Source of the DNA: Thunnus maccoyii
Taxonomy: Eukaryota; Chordata; Actinopteri; Scombriformes; Scombridae
Assembly (NCBI RefSeq): GCF_910596095.1
Contig: NC_056538.1
Location: forward strand, 12,310,001 to 12,374,000
DNA length: 64,000 bases
Direction: 5' to 3'
The position numbers were made by a program, and so were the translations under genes. Positions 1-11,639 of the stretch are shown here, in pieces (position 1 is the first letter of the stretch; the number at the start of each line of letters is the position of its first letter). The notes under the pieces are model-generated. The model saw only the letters and a list, made by a program, of their open reading frames with translations, was not told the DNA's origin and did no database searches.

Positions 1-1601
1 CCCCGTGTGCAATCTTTCTACAAAGCGTTCAAAAAGACTGACAGGGTGCTCCTACCCCCCTGATAGTGTGCGATACTTTAAATTGCGACCCATAGCAAAC
101 ATGAACTCAATAAATAGTTCCATCTATTAAAACTGCATAGGCATAAAACTACATACATTGGTATTTTTAAAAAGCACCAATTAAAACAGAAACAGAAAAC
201 AATGACAAGAAGTCATAAGGAATAAACTGATTTACAAAGTCACAAAAATTGGAATGATAGAATTAAGCACCTGTGAGACATGACACAGAGTATATCTCTG
301 GGGTCTGCAGGGACCCCAGTCGGTAGGATTAAGGTTATGGATACATCACAATTATGGAATTATTTCCCAAAATATACAGACCTAATTTACTAATTTGGGA
401 TGAACTGTAGGGCAGTTGTAACACTTTTGAATTGTTCAGCTCCTGCACTGGGTTGCACCAGTTATGTGTAAGTTCTCTTCAAAGTTAGGATGTAAAATCA
501 ACACTAGAGGTTTAGTAACTACTAGTTAGTTTGTAACTAAATCAGCTACAAAAATTGGTTGCACCACAATTACTTGGGGCATAACCTAACTAGTTTGGAT
601 GTAAAGTCATAACTAAGGCAAGTGGCCAATCAACGATCAAAGATAGAGTTCCATCGTCATGGTTACCGTGTGAACTAGCTTTCCGGCATGAGCCATTTAG
701 CATCGTAGTCAACTAGATTTATATTGAAATATATCCATAAATTAGGTCTTTACTGGATTACTGTGTTGCAAAATGGCATGCAATTAAAGGACCAGTGTGT
801 AGGATTTAGTGACATCTAGTGGTGAGGTTGCAGATTGCAACCAACTGAATACCCCTCCCCCTCCCCTTCCAAGCATGTATGAGAACCCACAGTGGCTGCA
901 AAACTTGCGAAAAATGTGAAAGGCCCTCTCTAGAGCTAGAGTTTGGTTTGTCCATTCTGGGCTACTGTAAAAACATGGCGGTGCAACGTGGCGGGCTCCG
1001 TATAAGAGGACCCGCTCCTTATGTAGATATAAAGGGCTCATTCCAAGGTAATTAAAACACAACAATTCTTATTTTCAGGTGATTATACACTAATTAAAAC
1101 ATACTTATGAATATTATATTCCATTTCTGCCAAGTCTGTTCTTCTAGATGCCACTATATTCTACACACTGCACCTTTAATGAAAAAACGATGTGTGGCAG
1201 TAAAACTGCTGTTTTACCATTAGGGAGTGTAATTCTGTGGCATTTTATGATTTACACCGACTTTCAGGGCATGTGTAAGTATTTAGTTATTGCTTAGAGT
1301 TATGTTGTAAATTATCTCTGTGGTGCAACCACTTTACACACACAAGTGGTGCAACAAGCTGCTGATATTGTTCTGACATCTCTTTCAGACTCATCAAATG
1401 TCAGAACAAGTCTTCACACATCTGTTTTATGAGGTAGGCAGGTGTGTCAGACCTGTTTCTTTCAACGCTCACGTTTGTTGCTGGACTAAACACAAGTCTA
1501 CTTACAATTTGGACGCATACCTATAGCAGCAGCAGCAGCAGGAGGATATATCCTGCAGCTGAAGGGCAGACACACCGGCGGACGGAGCCAGTCTCTCCCC
1601 C
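1..1601. other. Intergenic DNA upstream of slc66a1l, mostly repeats
   Basis: No exon is visible before 1602. From about 450 to 1356 the DNA holds an old repeat with GGTTGCACCA motifs near both ends, into which a TTAA-flanked element (784-1179) has inserted. The last 150 bases before the ATG are GC-richer and probably hold the 5' untranslated region. No TATA box stands out. Confidence 0.6.
784..1179. mobile_element. Non-autonomous TTAA-flanked DNA transposon (MITE)
   Basis: TTAA occurs at 784-787 and again at 1176-1179. Just inside, the ends are inverted repeats: the left reads AGGACCAGTGTGTAGGATTT, and the right end read in reverse complement is AGGTGCAGTGTGTAGAATAT. Both arms continue with a CATCTAGTGG/GCATCTAGAA-like block. 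It has no coding capacity. The TTAA duplication is typical of piggyBac-type elements. I recall similar ends as a common dispersed repeat in teleosts, but could not search. Confidence 0.8.
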
Positions 1602-1916
1602 ATGGCTACAGCACGCTTCCCCGGGAAGACTGTGGACGTGTTGACCACTAACTGGACTGCTCCCACGCTGGGCCGGCCGCTGTGTGTTAACGGGACGCCA
1701 TGGATCCTCTACCTTCTGGAGGAGTGTGTGGATAATGTGTGGGAGTACTGCAGCGTGGTGATAGGACTCGTATCCATGTTCTGTTTCCTGCTGTCCACTT
1801 TGCCGTGAGTAATAATGATGTAATGTGATGTTTACCATCCTAATGAAGTGTTGGATTTTGAAGTGAAAATCAGTTTTTATTTTATTTTATCCAAGTGTAT
1901 GTGTGAGTATGTTGAC

Positions 1917-1959
<43 letters not shown>

Positions 1960-4900
1960 CTCTAGTCAGGTCTACGAGGCCTATCGGAACGGTAAAGTGG
2001 AGGAGGCCATGTCCTTTGGCTTTCTCTTTTTCCTCTTCAGTGGAGACCTGACCAGCTTTGCAGGCTGCTACCTCACCAGTCAGCTGCCTATTCAGGTGAA
2101 CACACAGACACCTACACGCACAAGGTGTTGAGCTCCGGTGGCCTTGCATTATGTGAATGTCTCCTAGTGTAGTTAGTGTCTTTCAGATTACCATCGTACA
2201 GTGATGTTTACTTTGGCTGACAGTAATTTCCTGTCTCATCTCTACATTGGTGAGATATTAGATTACAGGCGAGCTAAGTTCAGGACTTCTTGCTGCAGGC
2301 TTTTTGACATGGTGTTTGTTTGTGCTACTAATTCTGTGTTTGAAAATATGTCTGCAACTAACGATTATTTTCATTATTGATTAATCTGTTGATTATTTTC
2401 TCAATTAATCGATTAGTTCTTTGGTCTATAAAATGCCAAAAAATGGTGAAAAATTTTGATTACTGTCTCCCAGAGCCCAACATGCAACCTAAAATGTCTT
2501 GTTTAGTTCCGACCAACAGTCCATAATCCAGATATATTCAGTTTAATATCATAAAGGACTTAAAGGTATACTATGCAGGATTTGTGGGTTGGTGTTTGTA
2601 AACACAGCATTCAAAGTTGGCCCCTCCTCCCCGCCTCAACTAGCGAGAGAGAGAGAGAGAGCAGCTGTGGTCAAGCAAGCTAGAGAGAGAATGAAGAGAG
2701 TGAGCAGTGCTGGCGAGAACAAAGCCATGAAACAGATAAATAAAAAGTTATTTTCTGATTGTATCACCGCGGTTACATTCTAAAGCACAAATAAACACAC
2801 CCACACAAGCGGGAAGGTGCTGCATTTTGTGTGAATGCAGAGCTTCATCTTGTCCACTGTAGCCTCTCTGCTCTGTGTGTGTAGCTCAGCACCGCCGTCG
2901 GTCAAACAGACAAACAGACAAACAGACCTGCAGCTCTTCCATCCACGACACAGAGAAAGAGAGCAGAGCGGAGCAGAGGAGAGAGATGGAGACAGTGATG
3001 TAACCTGGTCGCTACGCTACGAGTCCTGACCTCACACCTGTATGCTGTTATTAGCTGGGGGCTACACACTCACTTGCCAAAGGCTGATGCACAGAAGTGT
3101 CACGAGCACAGCAAAACAATAAGAAAATTGGAAACAGCAGAGTAGCAGAAGAAGAAGCAGAGCCTCTGTGGATACATACACCACCACACATTTCTATTGG
3201 GTCATAAGCGATGATTGAGAGAGATTACTTTTGTATGAGTCTATATATTGTTTTTTAGGAAAATCTTGCATAGCATACCTTTAAGAAACCAGAAAACATT
3301 GAAGCTGCCATTGCAGCATCTTTTCTTAAAAAATTGCTCAAAACAGTCAATCAGTTATGAAAATAGTTGCTGTTTCATTTTCTGTCGATCGACTAAAGTT
3401 GTTGATTGATTAACTGACTAATTGTCGCGACTCTAAATTCAAATAAAAACCTCATATTGCTTATTTCTTTGCCTTCTTAGCCCTACAGTATCACTACAGA
3501 CGAACCTAATGTCTACAGCATGAACTCATACACTCAGCTGTCACACAAATGTTCTGAGTTAGTTGCAAACTCAAATTTTCCAAAACAATTTGAATTTCTT
3601 TCTCCCTGTCCCCCTCTCAGATAGTCACAGTGGTGTTCTACATCTTCACAGACCTGATTCTCATCTCCCAGTTTCTCTACTATAAGATCAAGAACAGCTC
3701 CAGCAGAAGTAAGCCCTGATTTATCTCTTCCCTTGAGCTCAAATGGAATGTCGAATGACGTCTGTGATTTGTGAGTCAACCATGAATGAAAATCAAAGCT
3801 ATGAAGAAGGAGGTATTTCCTGCTGTTGACTCAATGACTGTTTATTTTGATTTGCATGACATCAAAAAGTGAAACTGACATAGCCAGCTTTACAAGTTGA
3901 GGAATGTAAGGCTGCAACTAATGATTATTTTCATTATTGATTAATCTGTTGATTACTTTTAATTAACTGATTAGTTGTTTGGTCCATAATATGCCAGACA
4001 ATGGTGAAAAATGTTTATCATTGCCCAAGATGACATCCTCAAATGTCTTATTTTGTCCCGATCAACAGTCCACATATGAAAGATATTCAGTTTACTGTCA
4101 CAGAGGAGTAAAGAAAACAGAAATATTCACATCTGAGAAGCTGGAATCAGAGAATTTTGACTTTTTTTCTTAAAAAATGATGATTAATCGATTATTAAAA
4201 TAGTTGGTGATTAATTTAATAGTTGGCAACTAATTGATTAATCTAATAATCATTGCAGCTGTAGAGGTATGTGGAATAATGTGTTGCATGAGACATCAGG
4301 CATTTACACTAAGGGTAGGAGTGTCAAATGAAGCAAATGCAAATAGTTGGATTTCCTTTGTTTGTGTTTTCACTGTCAGTTCTTTGTGTTGTGTTTGTGT
4401 ATGTGTCCTCCAGAGAGTCCCGTGTTGAAGTGGCTGTGCTTCATGTGGTGCGGCGCTGCAACATTAGTCCTCCTTGCTTTACCCAAACTCATCATAGACA
4501 ATAGTACAACCTCAGATACTCAGGTAGGTAGATTCTGTGTATATGTAGGGCATATATTTCAGTGTTCAGAAATCAAATGTAGTGTTTTTTTCACTTCTGA
4601 TAGGAGGTTGTGATTGTACTTGTGATTGGCCCAACATTATGTCCCTTGGCACCTCTCTCCCCCTCTCTTTCCCAGGGTCCAGCTACCTCCAAATCAGTGG
4701 AAATTACTGGCTATATATGTGGATACCTGGCATCTATCTTCTACCTCTCCTCTCGTTTCCCCCAGCTCTATAAAAACGTAAGTGACAATTTCTTGGTGTG
4801 ACTGAGATGTGGAGTTAGTTATTTAGTCATTTTTTCGCTGTACCATGGTTTGCGTGTGAGCAGTGCCATCCAGAGAGTAGAGCTTGGACAACTTTTTCAG

Positions 4901-7268
4901 GCCCTTATCAGAGGGGGTCGACAGAAAACTGCACTTATTATGTGTCAGTTAGTCATAAAGAGGGACCGTGTGTGTTTGTGTGTCAAAATGAGAACCAGGC
5001 ATTGAAGACAATGGTGCTGTTGTTGTGAGGGAACATCCTGGCTCAACTGCACTTATTAATCACCAGAGGGGATCGTCTCAGTAGGCTTCCAGTGCCAGAG
5101 AAACTTCTGGGCACACACACACACTCACTAACTTGTGTAAGTCATTTAAGTCGCATTTGCCCAATGGGAATTCCTGCATGTTCAAACTTGTTGATCTTTT
5201 CATCATTTCTGGTTCCAGTTATTTATCCAGTTTGGTATCTTATTACACCTTAACGGTTCTGTTGCAAACACTTGCTGGTTGCCTGGTATTGGTTGGGTTC
5301 ATCTCAGTATAAAAAATCTGCAGGGCATTCATTGTGTTGCCAAGCAATATTTCAGCATTTCACACTTTTTTGGAGACAGGTTGAACTCTGTAGACAAAAC
5401 AGAATATAAAAGATTTAAAATAAACCAATTGGCTGACATATTTTATGCAAAAGATGAATGTAATAGACCTACTTATTTAAGGAATAAGGCTGTAAATGTA
5501 TTTTTGTATTTCTCATCAACAGTTCCCCCAAAAAGGCGAACTGAAAACACAGGCTGATATATCTGACACCTCTATGGAGTAAATGTGACTCCTTGTTGTG
5601 TCTAACGTCATTAAAAACACATGAAAGAGCCATGGCATTGAGTTGGATGACATACAATGTGCATTACAGTGAACAAGGCCAGTGTAAGGAGCTAAATCAG
5701 GCTTTGGCTACAAAGACAAACAGTACTTGTCAGTAGAATGAATTCATTGTTGGTCTCTTCAGTGGATTTGTTGATAGGGATAAAACAACACCAGCCTCAT
5801 CCTTTAATCTAGTCACGGTTATTTGTATCTGTTTGGAGTCCACGGAGAGCAAATTCATTGTTGTGAATGGAACAGCTTGCGGTTAACGTGTAATATCTGA
5901 CCTTTTCCTTCTTCACCGACTGTGGGTTTTCACGTGTATACGCTAGGAGGGAAAGTTCCAGTAATAACGCAGTGCTAAAGTAAATAAGAAGTGATGAGCG
6001 TTGACAACATGAATAATGCTGAGCTGCTGTTTGTACAATAAGCTCTTTATGTAAACTCTATCCATTCTAGTTCCAGCGACAGTCTACAGAGGGCACCTCC
6101 TACCTGTTGTTTGCCCTGGCCATGATGGGCAATGGGACGTATGGGTTAAGCGTCATAGTGGTCCTTCCTGCGCTGAGGGACTCCAAACAGACCTTCATCA
6201 TCAAACATCTGGCCTGGCTCATCGGCAGCCTGGGAGTCCTCATACTCGACTTCTTTGTATCCTTTAAATCACATGTTCAGACTCAAGTCAACTGTAAAAG
6301 TGTGAGTGTATTTTATCTGTCATATCCGCTGATAATAATGGCAGTTAAAACTTTGATCTGTAAGGAGGTTATTGGAACATCATGGCTGTGTTGAATGCAG
6401 GTTCACATCCTAAACTCTTATAGTAGAAATGCTGATCCTCATACAAACACTATATTTAAAGTCAACAGTCAACATGCCATTTGAGTTTGTTAATGCTGTT
6501 AAATAACCTTAAACTTACTGTACACAAAACATGAACATAAATAAATCATATTAGCACAATGCAACGTAATGCAGTAGATTCGTTGGATATGTTTGTTGGA
6601 GGCCAACATATATAGTATTTCTATTTACCACTACAATTTGTTTTTCTTGTCTTTGCATGGTTATATACACTCCTTGAGTACTTTATTAGGTACACCTGTG
6701 CAATCTAATGCAATCCAATACAACAGTTATGCCATAAGTTCTACATTAACGAAGCTTGTTTCCGTTGACATTGTCAGAAAGGTGATAATTCTACTTTATG
6801 TTTATTATTGAGGTCATAGTGAGTGGTGGTGTACTGGAGTGCATTATATTGAAAGGTGTTCCTGATATTTTGCCCCCCTCATGTATGTTATTGGGGTGGA
6901 TATTTTTGAATTTAATAACAACTAATTTGAGCTTGCATTGCCACCAACATGTACTTAACAGAAGTAATGTGTAATTTATTACCTGTCTAAAAATGTTTTG
7001 TTATTGCTTTGGAGAAAAGAAGGGCTACAGTAAAGAGTAATACTTACATTTTCAGGTTAGAGAATGTTTTTGAAAAGGCATCAGTACTCGCCTGTGGAGA
7101 AGATAACTTGTTGAATTCTGTTTGTATCTCTATGAGCCTTAACCTTGTCAGGTGACTGCCCAGTTCATCATATACAGGAAGAACAACTCTGCTAAAAGCA
7201 GAGCACTACACACTGTCCCAGAGGTGGAACCTCTTCTGTGTGAGGAAGAGGAGCTCTCAGTGTTGTAG
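1602..7268 (+). CDS. slc66a1l: PQ-loop lysosomal amino-acid transporter, SLC66A1 family (probably slc66a1l/PQLC2L), 7 exons
   Basis: Coding exons are 1602-1804, 1966-2095, 3621-3708, 4414-4523, 4676-4777, 6071-6256 and 7152-7268. They join in one frame with GT-AG borders to give 311 aa, close to human SLC66A1 (about 290). The family exports cationic amino acids from lysosomes (established for SLC66A1/PQLC2). Two PQ-loop repeats are visible: STLPQVYEAYRNGK (Pro68-Gln69, the Pro codon split by intron 1) and SSRFPQLYKN (Pro206-Gln207). Each sits at the end of a hydrophobic helix, and about seven helices are expected. An N-glycosylation sequon NWT lies at residue 17 in the likely luminal N terminus. 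The C-terminal tail holds EVEPLL (residues 297-302), an acidic dileucine signal typical of lysosomal sorting. The start is the first ATG of the exon that opens the family's N terminus. Linkage to golim4 and serpini1 favours the slc66a1l paralogue over slc66a1; the sequence alone does not settle this. The exon 6 donor (gtatcc) is weak. Confidence 0.88.
1917..1960 (+). repeat. Compound (TCTG)n(TCTA)n microsatellite
   Basis: A run of TCTG units passes into TCTA units and ends six bases before slc66a1l exon 2 (1966). The repeat therefore supplies the polypyrimidine tract of that splice acceptor. Confidence 0.95.
2351..3434 (+). mobile_element. hAT-like non-autonomous element, split by a nested insertion
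   Basis: The left half (2351-2559) and right half (3285-3434) together match the other copies at 3911, 13761, 42463 and 52600. The shared blocks are GCAACTAACGATTATTTTCA, GATTAATCTGTTGATTA, an ATTCAGTTTA block and a closing TAATTGTCGCGACTCTA. The copy lies in intron 2 of slc66a1l in the same orientation as the gene. The middle is interrupted by the TTAA element at 2560-3284. The family is assigned to hAT from the 8-bp target duplication around the 13761 copy. Confidence 0.8.
2560..3284. mobile_element. TTAA-flanked non-autonomous DNA transposon nested in the hAT-like element
   Basis: TTAA at 2560-2563 and 3281-3284 flanks a 725-bp unit. The terminal inverted repeats are AGGTATACTATGCAGGATTT on the left and, in reverse complement, AGGTATGCTATGCAAGATTT on the right. 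Removing the unit and one TTAA restores the sequence seen in the uninterrupted host copies (GGACTTAAGAAACCAG; compare GACTTAAGACACCAG near 43685). That gives direct evidence of the insertion point. No ORF of note is present. Confidence 0.88.
3911..4261 (+). mobile_element. hAT-like non-autonomous element, intact-length copy
   Basis: This copy begins GCTGCAACTAATGATTATTT and ends in the inverted form (AATCATTGCAGCT). Its interior matches the split copy at 2351-3434. It lies in intron 3 of slc66a1l. The body is strongly AT-rich and contains several ATTAATCGATTA-type palindromes. Confidence 0.8.
6667..6920. repeat. Dispersed repeat of uncertain class in slc66a1l intron 6
   Basis: The block from TACTTTATTAGGTACACCTG through GTGTTCCTGATATTTTGCCC resembles a repeat I recall as widespread in teleosts. 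There is no second copy in this window, so the call rests on recollection only. Confidence 0.4.
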
Positions 7269-7496
7269 GAGACATGAGTGACACCAGCGTGGACCAGGAG
7301 TGGATTAATCAGTCTGCAGTTTGATTTAGATATTTCTGCAGGTTTTCAGTGATCATTGGTGTAGTCTTGTAATAACTTTAAAAAAAAACAGAACCAGAAC
7401 CAGCAGGTACTGTATTTCCAGTGTGTCTTTGTAGTCTGATTCTCTGCTGTTAACAGGAAAAACAGCATGATCAGCTCTTTTGTGGTTGACTGTGGC

Positions 7497-7502
7497 AATA
7501 AA
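7497..7502 (+). terminator. Likely polyadenylation signal of slc66a1l
   Basis: AATAAA lies about 230 bases after the stop codon at 7268. It is the first canonical signal downstream and is followed by a T-rich stretch. Later signals exist, for example near 10830. Confidence 0.55.
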
Positions 7503-7644
7503 GCAAAAGCCACAGAGAAAATCAGGTCAAGACATTTTAACACTGGAGATTAATTTAAATTAAGAACCAATTTTGTAGCATTTTTTGTCTGTTTGAGTCA
7601 GCATCACTGAATTTTTTTGGCGGGGGGTGGGGCGTTTTGAGTAC

Positions 7645-8445
7645 TAGGGCTGTAGTCAACCAAAGAAAATCTTGGTCGACTGAAATCGTACATAATCTTC
7701 AACTAATCGATTAGTTGAAGATTATGTAACGGGACAGAGTGCACAGTGAACTCACATTTCTCCGTTTTGCCTCTTCAGGTTAGGCTCACCTATTGTTGCT
7801 AACTTTGGAACTAACCCCATTTACTTTTGCAGCACTTGGGAAACAACAGACGTGACTTTTTAGCATTTATTAAATGTTACACTGGAGTCTGTACTGTACA
7901 TTTATTGCAAGACTGACAACTTACCGCTAACCTTTTCCTCTGCCCCGCTCACATCCACTGTCACTTTCCCACTCGCTACGCAAACTTACTAAGCACTGCC
8001 ATATTCCTAAACGGAGTTACACAACCGATATTTAGCGTTATTTTTGGCATTAAAAAATATCTTTTGGCCCGGTGGGGGTTCGTTGATATTGTTACAGGAG
8101 AAACGCTGATTCAGTAAACATTCAGTACGTTCAGTAAACACTCAGTAAACATTGAGTACAGTTCTTGGATGTATTAACAATATAAACTAGATGTGTAAAC
8201 TGGTATAGTTAGACCCAGCAGTCTCCATTAGGTTGGGCGAGTTCAAAGTTGTGAAAACACCCCCGTTTTCACAGGTAATTTGTTAGTCTGTCCCTCCCGC
8301 TGCAGGAAATAATGGATTAATCCTGGAAGGCTTCTGATGCAGCACTTCTCTCCTTATAAAGGAACACGGAGATTATTCGACCAATGAGAATTTAGTCGGA
8401 CGAGAGCATTTCGACCAACTAGTCGACCAGAAGACTACAGCCCTA
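7645..8445. mobile_element. hAT-like non-autonomous element with 8-bp target duplication
   Basis: The ends are inverted repeats: TAGGGCTGTAGTCAACCAAA on the left, and the right end in reverse complement reads TAGGGCTGTAGTCTTCTGG. Each is followed by GTCGAC-containing sequence. The flanks are TTGAGTAC (7637-7644) and ATGAGTAC (8446-8453), an 8-bp duplication with one mismatch, typical of hAT elements. There is no transposase ORF. A 40-bp perfect palindrome sits at 7689-7728. Confidence 0.85.
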
Positions 8446-9755
8446 ATGAGTACCGTCATTTTTTATTCATTATTCCACTGAGATCTCTTGATTTTGTTTT
8501 GAATATAATAAATGTAGTTTTATTAGCTGTTGGGGACCATATACACCCAGAGGAAGAAGCTTCAGGTCAGATGTTTCTTCACAAATGCAAGCTTTAGAGA
8601 AGAGCTAAGTGCCTGTTTTGTCTGCACATTTTTGACAGGGTAACTATTGTCATAGAGGTTTGCCAAATTATACAAGGATGCATAGGATGGAGTTGAGTTT
8701 TTTTCTTGCTTTTTTCAGTATTTGAGTGCCATAAAATACAATCGGTGTGGCTACAATAACAGAGGGGCCAGTGCTAAGGTTATTTATATGAGGTTGCCTG
8801 ACTGGATGTTGCATTTTTCTTCTTTCTTGGTCCAAACTGTCTTTTGTCTTGGAGAAACATTTTGTTTGTGCCTTTTTAAAAAAGAAAAAAAAAAGGTATT
8901 TTAGTTGTCTTGTAATGGGATCCTGTTTTAATATTCAAAGACGTCTAATAGTGAGGACATGATAGCTTGATAATGTATTTTCAGATGGATTTAAGAATAG
9001 AAAGATTAATAGGATGTTATTTAAGACTTGTAATGAGGTTCAAATTAGTTTGCACTTTAAAGATGTGTTTGTATTCAGTTGTCAGGTTTAAAGTAGAGAA
9101 GATGCTCTTGTCAAGTCAAACTTATTTTTCCCTTGACAACAAATGAAAACAAAAACAGAACAAATAACAGTCTTATTGGTGAGCACTTCCAATACATCAC
9201 AGAACACTTTAAATCTACTGACAGCTGGTCAATTTTGTGCCAGCTTAAGTTGCATTTCAATATGTTTGGAGTGGTTTCATTGTTTAATCTGTTCGTCTGC
9301 ATAATGAAGTTCTGCACATGCAGATGTCTTCTGATTTCTCTACCTCATTATAGTACAGACATGATTTACTTCTAGTGTTCATGGAGAGTTAGCTTGTAAC
9401 TGGAGCGCAATGCTTCATGTGTGGAAGCAGCATTTCTGTACATACAGTAGAGGGCAAGTGAATCATATACATGTGCATTTAAACAAAATTAAAACCTAAA
9501 ATGTATGTGGCAACACCTAAAGTAGAAATGTTTAGGAAAAATGTGTTGATGCATTTGTTAGTTATTATTAGCACAGCAACATGAACAAAATCACGCCATT
9601 CTTCTATTTTATCCAATAAGCAATAATGTGGAGTTAGCAGATATGGGAGAATTTATTTTGACTTTGTTTACTGAGGAAGGAATATATGCAATTAGAATAG
9701 CATTTTATTAAAGTTTAATTTTATAAATATTTTTATAATGCATGGATGATATTTT

Positions 9756-10425
9756 GATCCCCTTTTATGATGCCTCCGCATCGGCAAGAGCTGTGGCTGG
9801 AGGCATTATGTTTTCAGGTTGTCTGTCCGTCCTATTCTTGTGATTGCGATATCTCAGGAACACCTGGAGGGAATTTCTTCAAATTTGGTACAAATGTCCA
9901 CTTAGACTCAACGATGAACTGATTAGAATTTGGTATTCAAAGGTCAAAGGTCACTGTGACCTCACAAAACACATTTTTGGCCATTATTCAAGAATTCATA
10001 TGCTAATTATGACAAAGTTTCACACAAATATCTAATAGGATAAAATAAAGAAGTGATGTCATTCTATATCCAAAAGGTCAACTTCACTGTGACATCATCT
10101 TGTTCCACAAAAACACTTTTCTGGCCATTATTCAGCACTAATTCGGGAACAGAAGGATAGATTATGACCATATTCCACATTTGGTCAGATACTGAATCAG
10201 TGACACTCATCTTGGTTACCATCTTGAAACTGTGGTGATTGTTTAGATCTTCTGTTCTGTTGGGTTGAAGATGTGTGTGAAACATCCACGTTTTAGAATT
10301 TGTAGCTTCTTTGCAGCAACGTCCACATCTGAGGCATCGTTCACTGTCATGGCTACAACTTTGTATTCTATCAGAATCAGCTTTATAGGTCAAGTATATG
10401 AACACATACAAGGAAAATACACTTA
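9756..10425. repeat. Dispersed repeat, class uncertain, with two degenerate internal units
   Basis: It starts near GATCCCCTTTTATGATGCC and contains GGAACACCTGGAGGGAATTT and AAAGGTCACTGTGACCTCAC. A second, diverged unit follows (CAACTTCACTGTGACATCAT). The phrase GGCCATTATTCA recurs in both units. At 10371-10425 a separate fragment, TCAGAATCAGCTTTATAGGT, resembles the 3' end of a fish retroelement. Both identifications are from recollection. Confidence 0.5.
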
Positions 10426-11639
10426 ATACCTTTTAATAAATTCCTTCAAAGTCTACTACAAATATTATGAGTCTGGATGTAAACTGCAACTTTACTTGTT
10501 GGTGGAGTTATACAATTGCAAGGCTGTATTTGTAGTTCATTTTAAATGACTGATATACTTTTTCATTCCAGTGCAACATTTCAGAAATCAGATAATTACT
10601 ATAGCATACAGATAATTCCTTTAGCATACATATTTATTGCACATATGGAACATGTATTTATATGACTGTTTTACTTTAAATGTGACACTATTGCTAAGAT
10701 GTATTTATTTTCTTTTTCACATGTATCTTACTGTACATGGCCATTTATACATGGGTATGTTTGTCGACAATGTCCTCAGATATTTACTTGATGTAAAACC
10801 CGAACATTTATTGTATTGTACAAATTTTGAATAAACTGCATTATATACACAGTTAAGACATTTGTGTATGTTTGGATGAGAAGGAACATAGCATGTTTCT
10901 TTAAGGAATCATTTTTGTATGGATATTAATCAAATCTCATGAATGTAGGCTCTCTTCTGTCGTGGTGTGAGTGGTGACTTTTCTTAGACCTAAAAATAAA
11001 TATTTCCTCCTATTTTGCTCAATTGAACAAATATTCAATATTATATTGAGTGCTACTGTTTTTTAATTTACACTTTCCACAAAAAGTAATCTGCTGAACA
11101 TGTGAGTGGGTTTAGTTTAGCATAATTATAATTTAATGTTTTGTATTCATCCAAGGTTATTAAAATGTATTAATATACAAATTTTGAATGTATATGGATG
11201 AGTTGCACAACATTCAAAGGTAACATTAAGATTGATTATTGAGATATTAATGGATACAGTTTTGATTGAGAAGAAGGAAATATCTGTAAATGTTTAAATT
11301 GTAAAAAGGAGGGAGCATTTGTAAGGTGATGTGGGATTTTATTCCAAATTTTAGTATATGTACAGAAAAATGATCTTAAACCATATGGGGTTCAGTTAAT
11401 TTGCAATAGCTCTGGTTATTCTCCCTAAGTCAATAATTATATTGACTTAATAGCACAGCAATAATTATACTTGTAAATATAATTTACAGTTCATTTTTAC
11501 ATTAATTGGTAAAGGGGGTTTGGACCCTGGAATCCCTGCAGAATGACTCAAATTTACTACAGGGTGGCATACCTGTCTACAAGAGAGTTTTTGTAGCTTT
11601 GAACACACTTATTGGTCTTGTATCCCAAAATGTTATGAC

